Of a DNA stretch of 64,000 nt, positions 52,792 through 61,318 are shown one piece after another; the stretch's first letter is position 1; every line of letters starts with the position of its first letter. This DNA comes from Comamonas testosteroni TK102 (GTDB lineage: Bacteria; Pseudomonadota; Gammaproteobacteria; Burkholderiales; Burkholderiaceae_C). The stretch spans positions 2,914,001-2,978,000 of the forward strand of contig NZ_CP006704.1 of the NCBI RefSeq assembly GCF_000739375.1, read 5' to 3'. The notes under the pieces are model-generated. The model saw nothing but the letters and a program-made list of their open reading frames with translations. It had not been told where the DNA came from and ran no database searches. A program made the position numbers and the translations under genes.

Positions 52792-54021
52792 ATGGTTGCG
52801 ACCGTCATCCTTGGCATGCTCTGCGTGCATCTGCTGTGTTTTTGCGTGCTGTTCCTGCTGATCGGCCGCAGATTGCCCGACAGGAAAATGGGCATGGAGG
52901 TCTTCGCATTGGGCAACCTGTTGCTGGGTTGTGCCTATGTGCTGCAGCTGCTGGGCGGCAAGCCGGGCTGGAGTGCGATGAGTGTCGTCAATCACACGCT
53001 GACTCTGTGTGCGCCGGTGGTCTATGCGCTGGGCGCGATGCGCTTCTTCAGTCGTCCTATGCCGGTGTGGCGGCCGCTGCTGATTCTGGCGCTGGCCTAT
53101 AGTGCGGCGCAGGTGCTGGTGCATTCGACACTGGGTCTGGAGGCGCGCCAGGCCATGCTGGCCGGGGCCTGTGCCTTGCTGTTCCTGGGCATGACGATCT
53201 CCCTGCTGCGGGGCACGCGCAGCTTTGCCAGGAACATGGTCGTTGAGATGGTGGTCTTTGCCATTCTGATCGGCGGCATCTGCATTCTCAATGCCATGAA
53301 GTTCGTGCTGATCCTGCAGGGCGGCTTGCAGGCCCTGGACATGAACAGCCATTTTCAAATGGTGTTCTATATCTACATGTCATTTCTCGGCACGGTGATC
53401 CCGCCAGGCGCCGTCTGGCTCGTCTTGCGGCGCCTTACCGACGAACTCGGCAGCATGGCGGCCCAGGACCCGTTGACCAGGCTGCTCAACCGCCGGGGCC
53501 TAGTCCAGGGGCTTGGGGCGCATTTCGCGGCCGCAAAGACCGTGCCCGTCCATCTGTTGATCGTGGATATTGACCATTTCAAGCGCATCAACGACAGCTA
53601 CGGGCACCAGTTCGGCGACATGGTGCTGTGCCGCGTGGCGGAAGTGATTCGGCAAAGCACGCGCAAGAGCGATCTGAAATGCCGTTTGGGTGGCGAGGAA
53701 TTCGTGGTTCTCTGCCCGGGGCTGCGGGGAGACGAGGCGCTGCAGCTAGCCGAAAGAATACGCGCAGCGATTGCGGAAATCACGATTCCGGGCATCAGCC
53801 TGCATGGCTGCGTCACTTGCACGGCAACGATTGGCGTTTCCAATCCTTTCATTGCTTCGCATGCATTTGAACTCGCACTGCAGCAGGCCGATGCGGCGCT
53901 TTATCGAGGCAAACATGCGGGGCGCAATCGTGTTCAGCGTGTGGACCTCGAAGATCTTCGAGCGCAGGAACCGGAGGGACAGGCCGCAAGATCAAGCCCT
54001 TTCATCAGTGAAAGGGCTTGA
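52792..54021 (+). CDS. Membrane-bound diguanylate cyclase (GGDEF)
   Basis: A 409-residue enzyme making cyclic di-GMP. Residues 1-215 carry about seven hydrophobic helices, a membrane sensor of unknown ligand. The GGDEF domain follows (about 218-385) with DPLTRLLNRRG, the active-site motif GGEEF (300-304) and an inhibitory RxxD site (RKSD, 291-294) exactly five residues ahead of it, so feedback control is expected. The last 20 residues are disordered and their codons form half of a hairpin shared with the convergent gene. Confidence 0.92.
   Translation: MVATVILGMLCVHLLCFCVLFLLIGRRLPDRKMGMEVFALGNLLLGCAYVLQLLGGKPGWSAMSVVNHTLTLCAPVVYALGAMRFFSRPMPVWRPLLILALAYSAAQVLVHSTLGLEARQAMLAGACALLFLGMTISLLRGTRSFARNMVVEMVVFAILIGGICILNAMKFVLILQGGLQALDMNSHFQMVFYIYMSFLGTVIPPGAVWLVLRRLTDELGSMAAQDPLTRLLNRRGLVQGLGAHFAAAKTVPVHLLIVDIDHFKRINDSYGHQFGDMVLCRVAEVIRQSTRKSDLKCRLGGEEFVVLCPGLRGDEALQLAERIRAAIAEITIPGISLHGCVTCTATIGVSNPFIASHAFELALQQADAALYRGKHAGRNRVQRVDLEDLRAQEPEGQAARSSPFISERA
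53992..54021. terminator. Perfect 13-bp hairpin between convergent genes, inside coding sequence
   Basis: TCAAGCCCTTTCA (53992-54004), loop TCAG, TGAAAGGGCTTGA (54009-54021). It spans the final codons and stop of the GGDEF gene and lies six bases after the DUF2322 gene's stop. No long U-tract, so termination would be weak or Rho-assisted. Confidence 0.6.
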
Positions 54022-54027
54022 CGGCGC

Positions 54028-54342
54028 TCAGGCTGCAATCACCGTCACGGCATAGCCTTTGCCGCTGGCGATCACGTCCAGCAACCGATCGATATTGGGG
54101 TGGGCTCCGGGGCGTGCCTTGGCATCTTCGGTGTGCTCGGCATACAGCTGCAGGCCTTCTTCGGCAGCTTCGACGTTGATGCTGCCATGTTTGGCGTAGA
54201 GAGCGTTGTAGATCGTGACCGAGCCAGCTTTGCCGGGCGCATTCGGGATGCTAGCGGCCAGTTGGCCGTCGGAGTCGATCAGCTGCAGCTCGGAGATATG
54301 GGCGATGGAGGGAAGTTGCTTGAGATTGTCGGCAAAGGCCAT
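54028..54342 (-). CDS. DUF2322 family protein
   Basis: A 104-residue soluble protein matching DUF2322: MAFADNLKQLPSIAHISEL at the start, then VTIYNALYAKHGSINVEAAEEGLQLYAEHTEDAKARPGAHPNIDRL. The last segment with HPNIDRL is the best conserved. Function unknown. ATG 54342 agrees with the family start; the upstream open frame to 54489 is unlike protein. Convergent with the diguanylate cyclase gene. Confidence 0.82.
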   Translation of the reverse strand: MAFADNLKQLPSIAHISELQLIDSDGQLAASIPNAPGKAGSVTIYNALYAKHGSINVEAAEEGLQLYAEHTEDAKARPGAHPNIDRLLDVIASGKGYAVTVIAA

Positions 54343-54403
54343 GGTGTGCTCGCAATGGTCGCTGTGATGGAAGCCGCTATTGTGGGGCTGCTTGAGGGAT
54401 TGT

Positions 54404-55156
54404 TCAGCATCGGGCGCTGTTTTGCTCGAGCACCCGCAGTGCCTGCTGCATCTGTGCCAGCGTGGGCGCGTATTCGGGCAGCTCGGCAATCTCGTCCATC
54501 TCGCGCTGCATCAACTGCTGCACCAGGGCTGCCAGATCCTGCCAGTCAGAGTCGCTCAGCAGGGCCTGGGCCGTCTGCAGCAGGTCGGTCTGTATTTCAT
54601 ATGACAGCGAGAGCTTGCGCACCACATTGAGCGCAAAGGGGGGGCACAGCAGAATCTGAAGCGCTGTCGAGCGTGCGAAGGTCTGGCTGCTGTGGCCCTG
54701 CCTGCCATGGCGCAGCGTCAGCCAGCTCAGCCAGGCCGTGCTCAGATAGATGAGCGCAAGTGCGATCAGCTGCAGCAGTTCGGAATGCAGCACCAGCAAG
54801 GCGGAAGGAAGGCCGAGAAACAGCAGTGCGGCGAGCAGATACAGCGGCAGTACAAATGCCTTGAAGCTGCGGGCATGTGCCTCCACGGCCGTGGAAGATC
54901 CCGCATCGGCGGGCAGCTGGATCTGCGTTGCGCTCCAGCGCTGCCGATAGACGGGCTGGTGGAGCACAAAAACAGGCAGCCACAGCACGCGGTTCTGACG
55001 CAGCTCGAAGCCCCGGCTGGCTAGCTGTGCCCGCCAGCCCGAGCGTAGCGGGCGCAGCAAACCCTCGTCGGGCTTGAGCAGCAAGGCCGCGTCATAGAGA
55101 TAGAACAGGACGATGGCCAGAACTACCTGCAGCTGCGTGGAGATCGTGAAGTACAA
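54404..55156 (-). CDS. Membrane protein of unknown function
   Basis: A 250-residue protein with one hydrophobic segment at the N-terminus (about 7-25) and a pair in the middle (about 105-145), the rest being soluble and helical. The C-terminal 60 residues are rich in Leu, Gln and Glu, possibly a coiled coil. No family is recognised. It lies 61 bases upstream of the DUF2322 gene on the same strand and may form an operon with it. Confidence 0.6.
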   Translation of the reverse strand: MYFTISTQLQVVLAIVLFYLYDAALLLKPDEGLLRPLRSGWRAQLASRGFELRQNRVLWLPVFVLHQPVYRQRWSATQIQLPADAGSSTAVEAHARSFKAFVLPLYLLAALLFLGLPSALLVLHSELLQLIALALIYLSTAWLSWLTLRHGRQGHSSQTFARSTALQILLCPPFALNVVRKLSLSYEIQTDLLQTAQALLSDSDWQDLAALVQQLMQREMDEIAELPEYAPTLAQMQQALRVLEQNSARC

Positions 55157-55245
55157 GACGGCTTTCCGGGGACAAGACTAACCCCGCGATCTTAGCGATG
55201 CGCGGGGCGGGTTACAGACATTGAGGCCGTGGCCCGGAGACCGCC

Positions 55246-56097
55246 TTATTCAGCGGCCTTCTTGCGGCCAAACAATTTGCCTATGCCTGCGAACAGGGCG
55301 ACCGCTGCAGCAGCGACGATCTTCCAGCCTGCGGCCAGAAAGCCAGCAATCGCGCCCCACAGGCCTTTCTTGGTGGCCACTGCGGCAGCGCCACCAAGCA
55401 CCAGGGCGCCCAGACCGATGGCGGCGACCTTGTCACCGTTCTTGAACTCCGCATAGGTCTGGCCGCTGTTGTAGTCGAATCCGGCCAGCACTTTCTTGAA
55501 CTCCTCGGTGTTCTGGGCCAGGGTCGCGGTATCGGAGACCAGGGTGGCCGTCATCACGCCGCTGCGGCCCAGAATGCGCGAGGTGTAGTTGACATTCTTC
55601 TCGCCCGACTCGCCGCGCAGACGCAGACCCCATTCCAGTCGCTTGGTGGCCGTGTCGTAATGTGGTGGAACCTGCCAGCCATCGGTGTACAGAGCTTCAA
55701 GACCCAGCTTCTTGCGCTGCTCGTTGCCGGCCTTGTCACCTGACTGCATGGATTTGAGCAAGTCGTCGGCATCAATCTTTTCGTCGTCCTTCACGTAGCC
55801 CGTGTCGTCATAGGAGAACACGGCAAACCAGTCCAGCGATTTGGGGGCAATCAGGAAGTGATCACTGCTGGGAGGGTTGCCAAATGCCTGTAGCAGCTTG
55901 GAGGTGTCGGCCTCGCCGAGAAAGGCATAGCCAGAGGGAATCTTGACGCTGGCCTTGTCCGCGATTTCACCCTTGCCACTTTCCTGCCAGTGCAGGGCCT
56001 TGATTTCGGCGGGTAACTCCTGAGTGGCTTCTGTCTTGGCCCAGACGCCAAGAGACAGTGACAGGCCGACAACGGCGGCCGCGATGGACTTGAACAT
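55246..56097 (-). CDS. DUF2167 family membrane-anchored exported protein
   Basis: A 283-residue protein with a Sec signal (1-20, ending GVWA), the DUF2167 domain and two C-terminal hydrophobic stretches (about 215-240 and 245-270) ending in a basic tail GRKKAAE. The family is shown by LGEADTSKLLQAFGNPP, SLDWFAVFSYDDTGYVKDDEKIDADDLLKSM and YNSGQTYAEFKNGDKVAAIGL. Its function is unknown. The gene stands alone. Confidence 0.83.
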   Translation of the reverse strand: MFKSIAAAVVGLSLSLGVWAKTEATQELPAEIKALHWQESGKGEIADKASVKIPSGYAFLGEADTSKLLQAFGNPPSSDHFLIAPKSLDWFAVFSYDDTGYVKDDEKIDADDLLKSMQSGDKAGNEQRKKLGLEALYTDGWQVPPHYDTATKRLEWGLRLRGESGEKNVNYTSRILGRSGVMTATLVSDTATLAQNTEEFKKVLAGFDYNSGQTYAEFKNGDKVAAIGLGALVLGGAAAVATKKGLWGAIAGFLAAGWKIVAAAAVALFAGIGKLFGRKKAAE

Positions 56098-56313
56098 GCA
56101 ATGAACTCCCGTGTTATGAATATATTGAGGAAAGCTATTGAGAATAGCGAACTTGATTTCACATACGCATCCGAATCATCTGTCGTTGATTCGCAGGTGA
56201 AGCATAACGCGGCTCAAACTGAGCTGACAAAAGAAGCTGGAGTGATAACGCAATGCGTCATTAATATCTGGCGATTGACAGGTTTTTGAAGAATTTCCCT
56301 GGAGGTCGCTCGT

Positions 56314-57153
56314 ATGCACAGTGCCATATCATTTTTAGAGGGGCGCAACAGCCTGGGCATGGGCAGCTGGCATCTTGGCCAGGGGCGGCGCAGCCCGAAC
56401 GAAGAGAAGGCAGCCTTGCTCACCGGGCTGCAGCTCGGCCTGAACGTGATCGACACTGCCGAGATGTATGGCGACGGCCTTTCCGAGGAACTGATTGGTG
56501 ATGTGCTGCGTGACCTGCCGCCAAGCCGTCTCAGGCCTTTCCTGGTCAGCAAGGTGCTGCCCATGCACGCCAGCCGCAAGGGAGTGATGCGCGCCTTCGA
56601 GGCCAGCGCCCATAGGTTGGGAGTGGACTGCATCGACCTCTATCTGCTGCACTGGCGTGGCAATACGCCGCTGGCCGAGACGGTAGCCGCGTTCGAGGAA
56701 TTGAAGGCGCAGGGGAGGATTCGTCATTGGGGCGTTTCCAACTTCGACACCGACGATATGCAGGAGCTGTGGCAAGTTCCGGGTGGACGCAACTGTGTGG
56801 TCAATCAGGTGCTCTACAATGTTTTCAGTCGCGGTATCGAATATGACTTGCTGCCCTGGTGCCTGAAGAACGGCGTGACCGTGATGGCCTATTGTCCGCT
56901 GGGGCATGGAGAGCTGGTTGAGCAAAGCCTGCTGGCTGAAATCGGTGATCGCCATGATGTCAGTGCCAGCGTGGTGGCTCTGGCCTGGATCCTGCGCAGC
57001 GGTCGGGTGCTGGCGATTCCCGAGAGCGGCTCCGAAGACCATATCCGAGACAACGCCCGTGCACTGCAGCTCAAGCTCGGGCCGGAGGAGCTGGCGCTGA
57101 TCGACGCTGCCTCGCCCCCGTCGCGCTTCAAGCAGCCGCTGGACATGCTCTGA
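56314..57153 (+). CDS. Aldo/keto reductase
   Basis: A 279-residue NADPH-dependent oxidoreductase of the AKR superfamily (prokaryotic DkgA-like/YeaE type). The catalytic tetrad is visible: Asp and Tyr in DTAEMYGDG, Lys in FLVSKVLP and His in YLLHWRG. GGAGGTCGC upstream supports the ATG at 56314. Substrate unknown; small aldehydes are likely. Confidence 0.92.
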   Translation: MHSAISFLEGRNSLGMGSWHLGQGRRSPNEEKAALLTGLQLGLNVIDTAEMYGDGLSEELIGDVLRDLPPSRLRPFLVSKVLPMHASRKGVMRAFEASAHRLGVDCIDLYLLHWRGNTPLAETVAAFEELKAQGRIRHWGVSNFDTDDMQELWQVPGGRNCVVNQVLYNVFSRGIEYDLLPWCLKNGVTVMAYCPLGHGELVEQSLLAEIGDRHDVSASVVALAWILRSGRVLAIPESGSEDHIRDNARALQLKLGPEELALIDAASPPSRFKQPLDML

Positions 57154-57186
57154 GCAAGAAGTGCCTGAAGCCAGGTCGAGGCGGTG

Positions 57187-57900
57187 TCATGAGCGACGGT
57201 CCGTGAGATCCTCGCTGCCCGTACCAGCACTCAGGCCCGAACCCAGCCCGGCGCCCAGCCCCAGGCCTCCCGCTCCCATACCTGTGCCCTGACCGCCGGC
57301 GCCCGCGCCACCACGACTGCCCGAACCCTGGGCTTCACCGGCCTTGCGATTCCCTCCGGCTCCCCCGGTACTCGGCCTTGCAGGGCCCTGGGACGGTATC
57401 TGGAGATGCGAGGGAATGGGTTCAAGATCAAGGGCGTCGCGGATAAAGCCGCGCAGCGAGGTGACCAGAGCGGCGGTCTCGATCGGTCGACCTGCCACCA
57501 TATCCTGGGCTGCCCGGGCTGCCAGTTCCACCTGCTCCTCGGTACCCAGCAGGATGATGTCGGACAGAGCGGCCTCCACGGCATCCCGGATACGACGCCG
57601 GCGCTCATTCAGGCTATCTCCGGCTGGTGTTTGTGGCGGCGTCTCATCGGTTTGCCTGAGGTCGCGCAGATGCAGAGGACTGACGCTCAGCGTGCCGGTG
57701 AACGAGCTGCCCAGCGTTTTGTAGGCGGCGGTCAAGGTCTTGAGCCGCTCGTTGATCTGCCGGTTCTCACGCTCGCGCCGCTTTTGCACGGTCTGCATGA
57801 ACAACAGGCGAATGCCCATCATCAGGCAGGTCACCAGCAACAGTCCCAGCACGGTAGAGAGCAAGGAGGTCCAGGAGCTGAAATCAAGCGAAGAGCGCAT
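57187..57900 (-). CDS. Membrane-anchored protein with Gly-rich C-terminal tail
   Basis: A 237-residue protein with one N-terminal membrane helix (about 11-34), a basic charged segment QKRRERENRQINERLKTLTAAY that may be a coiled coil, a helical middle (about 95-160) and a C-terminal tail from about 170 that is mostly Gly, Ala and Ser. No family is recognised. The tail could be disordered or adhesive. It is convergent with the aldo/keto reductase gene. Confidence 0.6.
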   Translation of the reverse strand: MRSSLDFSSWTSLLSTVLGLLLVTCLMMGIRLLFMQTVQKRRERENRQINERLKTLTAAYKTLGSSFTGTLSVSPLHLRDLRQTDETPPQTPAGDSLNERRRRIRDAVEAALSDIILLGTEEQVELAARAAQDMVAGRPIETAALVTSLRGFIRDALDLEPIPSHLQIPSQGPARPSTGGAGGNRKAGEAQGSGSRGGAGAGGQGTGMGAGGLGLGAGLGSGLSAGTGSEDLTDRRS

Positions 57901-58078
57901 GGAGTTCCTTCAGACGGAGTCGTCGGTCATAAAAGCGAGTTTGCACAATTCTTAGGCGATCCGGGCGAGTGTGGCTTGTGCCGGCAGCGCCTGTGGCAAT
58001 GCTTGTCAATCGGTCTCGTGTTTTGCCATATGCTAGATAGTTGACATATCACCTAGCTGAGAAAAAAGAGACAACGTC

Positions 58079-59341
58079 GTGGAGCCAGTGACTAGCCGGG
58101 GCTTGAACCCCTCATGGATCATCGTCGCAGCCGGCGTCAGTGCCTCGCTGCATGTAGGCAAGCTGCCGCCCGCCGTGCCGTTGCTGCAGCAGCAACTGGG
58201 CGTGTCCCTGGTGCAGGCCGGATTTCTGCTCTCCACCGTTCAGGTGGCGGGCATGTTGTTGGGCCTGGTGGTGGGGCTGGGTGCCGACAAATGGGGTCTT
58301 CGTCGCAGCTTGCTGACGGGGCTGATGCTGATGGCTGTGTCCAGCGCGGTGGGCGCTGCGGCCACGGGCTTTGCCTGGCTGCTGGCGCTGCGCGCGCTTG
58401 AAGGCCTTGGGTTCTTGCTGGTCGCCATGCCTGCACCGGGGCTGATACGCCGCGCAGTCAAGCCGTCCGAGCTGGGGACGCGTATGGGGTGGTGGGGTTC
58501 CTATATGCCCATTGGCAGTGCCATGGGCTTGCTGCTGGGGCCATGGGTGCTGCAGGCAAGCAGCTGGCAGGTATGGTGGATTTCGCTGGGCTGCACCTCT
58601 GCCTTGGCTGCCCTTGCGGTTTGGCGCATGGTACCCGCAGATGATGCAGCAACCGATGCCCTTGCAGCCACAGCCGACGAGGGCTGGCGTCCGCGTCTGG
58701 TCCGAACCTTGCGCAGTCCCGGCCCCTGGCTGGTGTCGCTGGGCTTCATGGTGTATTCGAGCCAGTGGATGGGGGTTGTCGGATTTTTACCCACCCTGTA
58801 TGCGGAGGCCGGCCTCGGTGCCAAGCTGGCAGGCCTGCTGACGGCCGTGGTTGCCGCCAGCAACATGCTGGGCAATGTGGCCGCCGGCAGGTTGTTGCAT
58901 CGGGGCTGGCGTCCCGCGCGCTGCCTGCAGACCGGCTATGTGCTGATGGGGCTGACGGCGCTGCTGGCCTATGTGCAGATCGGCGGCGAGCCCTTGGCAC
59001 CGCTGTGGCTGCGCTTCGTGGCCGTGGCGCTGTTCTCGGCGACGGGTGGCCTGATACCGGCCACCCTGTTCACCACGGCCATGCACCTGGCTCCCAGCCC
59101 GGCCACCCTGTTCACCACGGCCATGCACCTGGCTCCCAGCCCGGCCACCGTGTCCACCACCGTGGGTTTCATGCAGCAATGGTCTTGCGTGGGGCAGTTT
59201 GCCGGTCCGCCACTGGTGGCGGCCATGGCCATGCAGATGGGCGGCTGGCAGTTCACCTGGCTTGTAACGGGCAGCATGTGTGTGCTGGGCTGGCTGCTGG
59301 CGTTGGGAGTGGGGCGTTGCTGGAGCCGTCTCAAGGTCTGA
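58079..59341 (+). CDS. MFS transporter of the CynX/NimT type with an internal tandem duplication
   Basis: A 420-residue transporter with about twelve helices, related to the cyanate/2-nitroimidazole family (HVGKLPPAVPLLQQQLGVSLVQAGFLLS at the start). It starts with GTG. Codons 327-340 and 341-354 are encoded by two identical 42-bp copies (59057-59098 and 59099-59140), giving a duplicated PATLFTTAMHLAPS just before the normal continuation PATVSTTVGFMQQ. This inserts 14 residues in the second half and may disturb a helix or loop. Substrate unknown. Confidence 0.82.
   Translation: MEPVTSRGLNPSWIIVAAGVSASLHVGKLPPAVPLLQQQLGVSLVQAGFLLSTVQVAGMLLGLVVGLGADKWGLRRSLLTGLMLMAVSSAVGAAATGFAWLLALRALEGLGFLLVAMPAPGLIRRAVKPSELGTRMGWWGSYMPIGSAMGLLLGPWVLQASSWQVWWISLGCTSALAALAVWRMVPADDAATDALAATADEGWRPRLVRTLRSPGPWLVSLGFMVYSSQWMGVVGFLPTLYAEAGLGAKLAGLLTAVVAASNMLGNVAAGRLLHRGWRPARCLQTGYVLMGLTALLAYVQIGGEPLAPLWLRFVAVALFSATGGLIPATLFTTAMHLAPSPATLFTTAMHLAPSPATVSTTVGFMQQWSCVGQFAGPPLVAAMAMQMGGWQFTWLVTGSMCVLGWLLALGVGRCWSRLKV
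59057..59140 (+). repeat. Perfect 42-bp tandem duplication inside an MFS gene
   Basis: The unit starting CCGGCCACCCTGTTCACC is present twice without a mismatch. A shorter, degenerate third start (CCGGCCACCGTGTCCACCAC) follows at 59141, the ancestral continuation. Its length is a multiple of three, so the frame is kept. Confidence 0.95.
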
Positions 59342-59504
59342 GTTTTGATGGATATGCTCTGTATTTATGAGCTGAAAGCGCAATCTGGATGGGCGCTTGG
59401 AGTCGATCTGATGATGCTCTCTTGCGCCGGCGCATGGGCATGACTTGCAGCTCCCGCATGATTCGGGTCCGAACTGCGGTTACGCTGCAGTCTTGTGGAG
59501 GTTC

Positions 59505-61253
59505 ATGATGCAAAAGCGCCAGTTTCTCGCCACCGCAGCTTCGCTGACGGCATTGTCATCAACGCCCTGGCTCGCGGGCTGTGCTTCGCGCCGTTCTAAG
59601 ACCGCGGTCAGGCCCGCCGAGATGATCTTCTACGGCGGCCCGATTCTCACCATGAACGATGCCCAGCCCCAGGTGGAAGCCGTGGCGGTGAATGCCGGAG
59701 TGATTACCGCCGTCGGCTCGCTGCAGGAGCTGGAGTCCTTGCGCGGCCCTGGCACGCGTATGCTGGACTTGCAGGGCCGCACGCTGATTCCGGGCTTTGT
59801 GGACCCGCACAGCCATATTGGCGGCGTGGGGCTGCAGGCCATTTCGGCCAATCTGCTGCCTCCGCCCGACGGTGGCAACGCCTCTATCGCCGATTTGCAG
59901 CAGACGCTGCGCGAGTACATCCAGATCTCGCCCGAGGTCAAACAGCTGGGCATCGTGCTCGGTTTTGGCTATGACGATTCCCAGCTCCAGGAGCGGCGTC
60001 ATCCCACACGCGACGATCTCGATGCCGTCTCCCGAGACCTGCCGATTGCCGTGATTCACCAGTCCGGGCATTTCGGCGCACTGAACTCCTTGGCTCTGGC
60101 CCGTGCCGGCATCGGCCCTGGCACTCCCAATCCAGAGGGCGGCGTGATCCGCCGCCGCGCCGGCAGCCCGGTACCCAACGGGGTGCTGGAGGAGAATGCC
60201 TTTTTTCACACCCTGGGCCGGATCATGCCCAAACTCACTCTGGAGCAGTCCATGGACTGGCTGGAAAAAGCCCAGCAGCTCTATCTGGAGTTCGGCTACA
60301 CCACGGTGCAGGACGGGCGCTCCGACGCGGGAGCCATTGCCTCGGCTATGGCGGCGGCCGAGTCGCGCCGGCTGGTCATCGACGTGGTGTCCTATCCCGA
60401 CATCCTGCAGCTGGGCGACGGCGCGCTGGCCAACAACCTGAAGTTCAGCCGCAGCTATACCAATCGCTTCCGCATTGGCGGCGTCAAGCTCACGCTCGAC
60501 GGCTCGCCTCAGGGCAAGACGGCATGGCTGACCGAGCCCTATCTGGTGCCGCCTGATGGCCAGCAGCCCGGCTATAGGGGCTATGGGGTGCTCAGCGATG
60601 CCAGGGCCAACGAGCAGGTGGCCAGGGCCATCCGCAACGGCTGGCAGATTCTGGTGCATGGCAACGGCGATGCTGCTATCGACCAGTTCATCGCCGCCGT
60701 GCGCGCCAGCGGCCCCGTGGAGCAGGCGCGTGCCGTACGTCCGGTGCTGATCCACGGCCAGACGCTGCGGCGCGACCAGGTGAGCCAGCTCAAGGAGCTG
60801 GGTATCTTCCCGTCACTGTTTCCCATGCACACCTTTTACTGGGGTGACTGGCACCATGATTCGGTGCTCGGCGATCCGCGCGCGCAGAACATCTCGCCGA
60901 CTGGCTGGGTGCTGGGCGAGGGCATGGTGTTCACGTCTCATCACGATGCGCCTGTGGCCCTGCCATCGTCGATGCGTGTGCTCGATGCCACGGTGAATCG
61001 CACAACGCGCTCGGGCCGTGTGCTGGGGCCCGAGCATCGCGTCTCGCCCTGGGTAGCGCTCAAGGCGCAGACCATCTGGTCGGCTTACCAGCATTTCGAG
61101 GACGACCGCAAGGGGTCCATCGAGGTCGGCAAGCTGGCCGACCTGGCCGTACTGTCGGACAACCCGCTGACCGTGCCGCCGCATCAGCTTGCCAGCCTCC
61201 AGGTGCTGGAGACTATCAAGGAAGGGCGCACGGTATACAAGCGTGTTCTCTGA
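59505..61253 (+). CDS. Exported amidohydrolase, YtcJ-like (metal-dependent)
   Basis: A 582-residue amidohydrolase-superfamily protein. A lipoprotein-type signal ends in the lipobox LAGC near residue 25, so it is probably a periplasmic lipoprotein. The metal site starts with DPHSHIGG in FVDPHSH (about residue 100), followed by the GGVKLTLDGSPQGKTAW and HGNGDAAIDQF segments and the terminal VGKLADLAVLSDNP. GGAGG fits ATG 59508 better than 59505; a 20-codon upstream extension is rejected. Substrates of YtcJ-like proteins are mostly unknown. Confidence 0.85.
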   Translation: MMQKRQFLATAASLTALSSTPWLAGCASRRSKTAVRPAEMIFYGGPILTMNDAQPQVEAVAVNAGVITAVGSLQELESLRGPGTRMLDLQGRTLIPGFVDPHSHIGGVGLQAISANLLPPPDGGNASIADLQQTLREYIQISPEVKQLGIVLGFGYDDSQLQERRHPTRDDLDAVSRDLPIAVIHQSGHFGALNSLALARAGIGPGTPNPEGGVIRRRAGSPVPNGVLEENAFFHTLGRIMPKLTLEQSMDWLEKAQQLYLEFGYTTVQDGRSDAGAIASAMAAAESRRLVIDVVSYPDILQLGDGALANNLKFSRSYTNRFRIGGVKLTLDGSPQGKTAWLTEPYLVPPDGQQPGYRGYGVLSDARANEQVARAIRNGWQILVHGNGDAAIDQFIAAVRASGPVEQARAVRPVLIHGQTLRRDQVSQLKELGIFPSLFPMHTFYWGDWHHDSVLGDPRAQNISPTGWVLGEGMVFTSHHDAPVALPSSMRVLDATVNRTTRSGRVLGPEHRVSPWVALKAQTIWSAYQHFEDDRKGSIEVGKLADLAVLSDNPLTVPPHQLASLQVLETIKEGRTVYKRVL

Positions 61254-61260
61254 AGCTCCT

Positions 61261-61318
61261 TATTTGAGAGCTTAGATCGCTTTATGGGTAAGCGATTTGG
61301 CGTATTTTGATGTAATTT
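61261..61318. repeat. Dispersed intergenic repeat, copy G (degenerate)
   Basis: TATTTGAGAGCTTAGATCGC begins at 61261 and continues with TTTATGGGTAAGCGATTTGG, which keeps the layout of the family (TTGA-AGCT core, then AAGCG) with many changes. It lies between the amidohydrolase and FUSC genes. Confidence 0.4.

Noticed and set aside
59343..59420. Another copy of the dispersed repeat after the MFS gene
   Set aside because: It keeps only fragments (TTTTGAT, AGCTGAAAGCGC) and cannot be aligned to the core with confidence.
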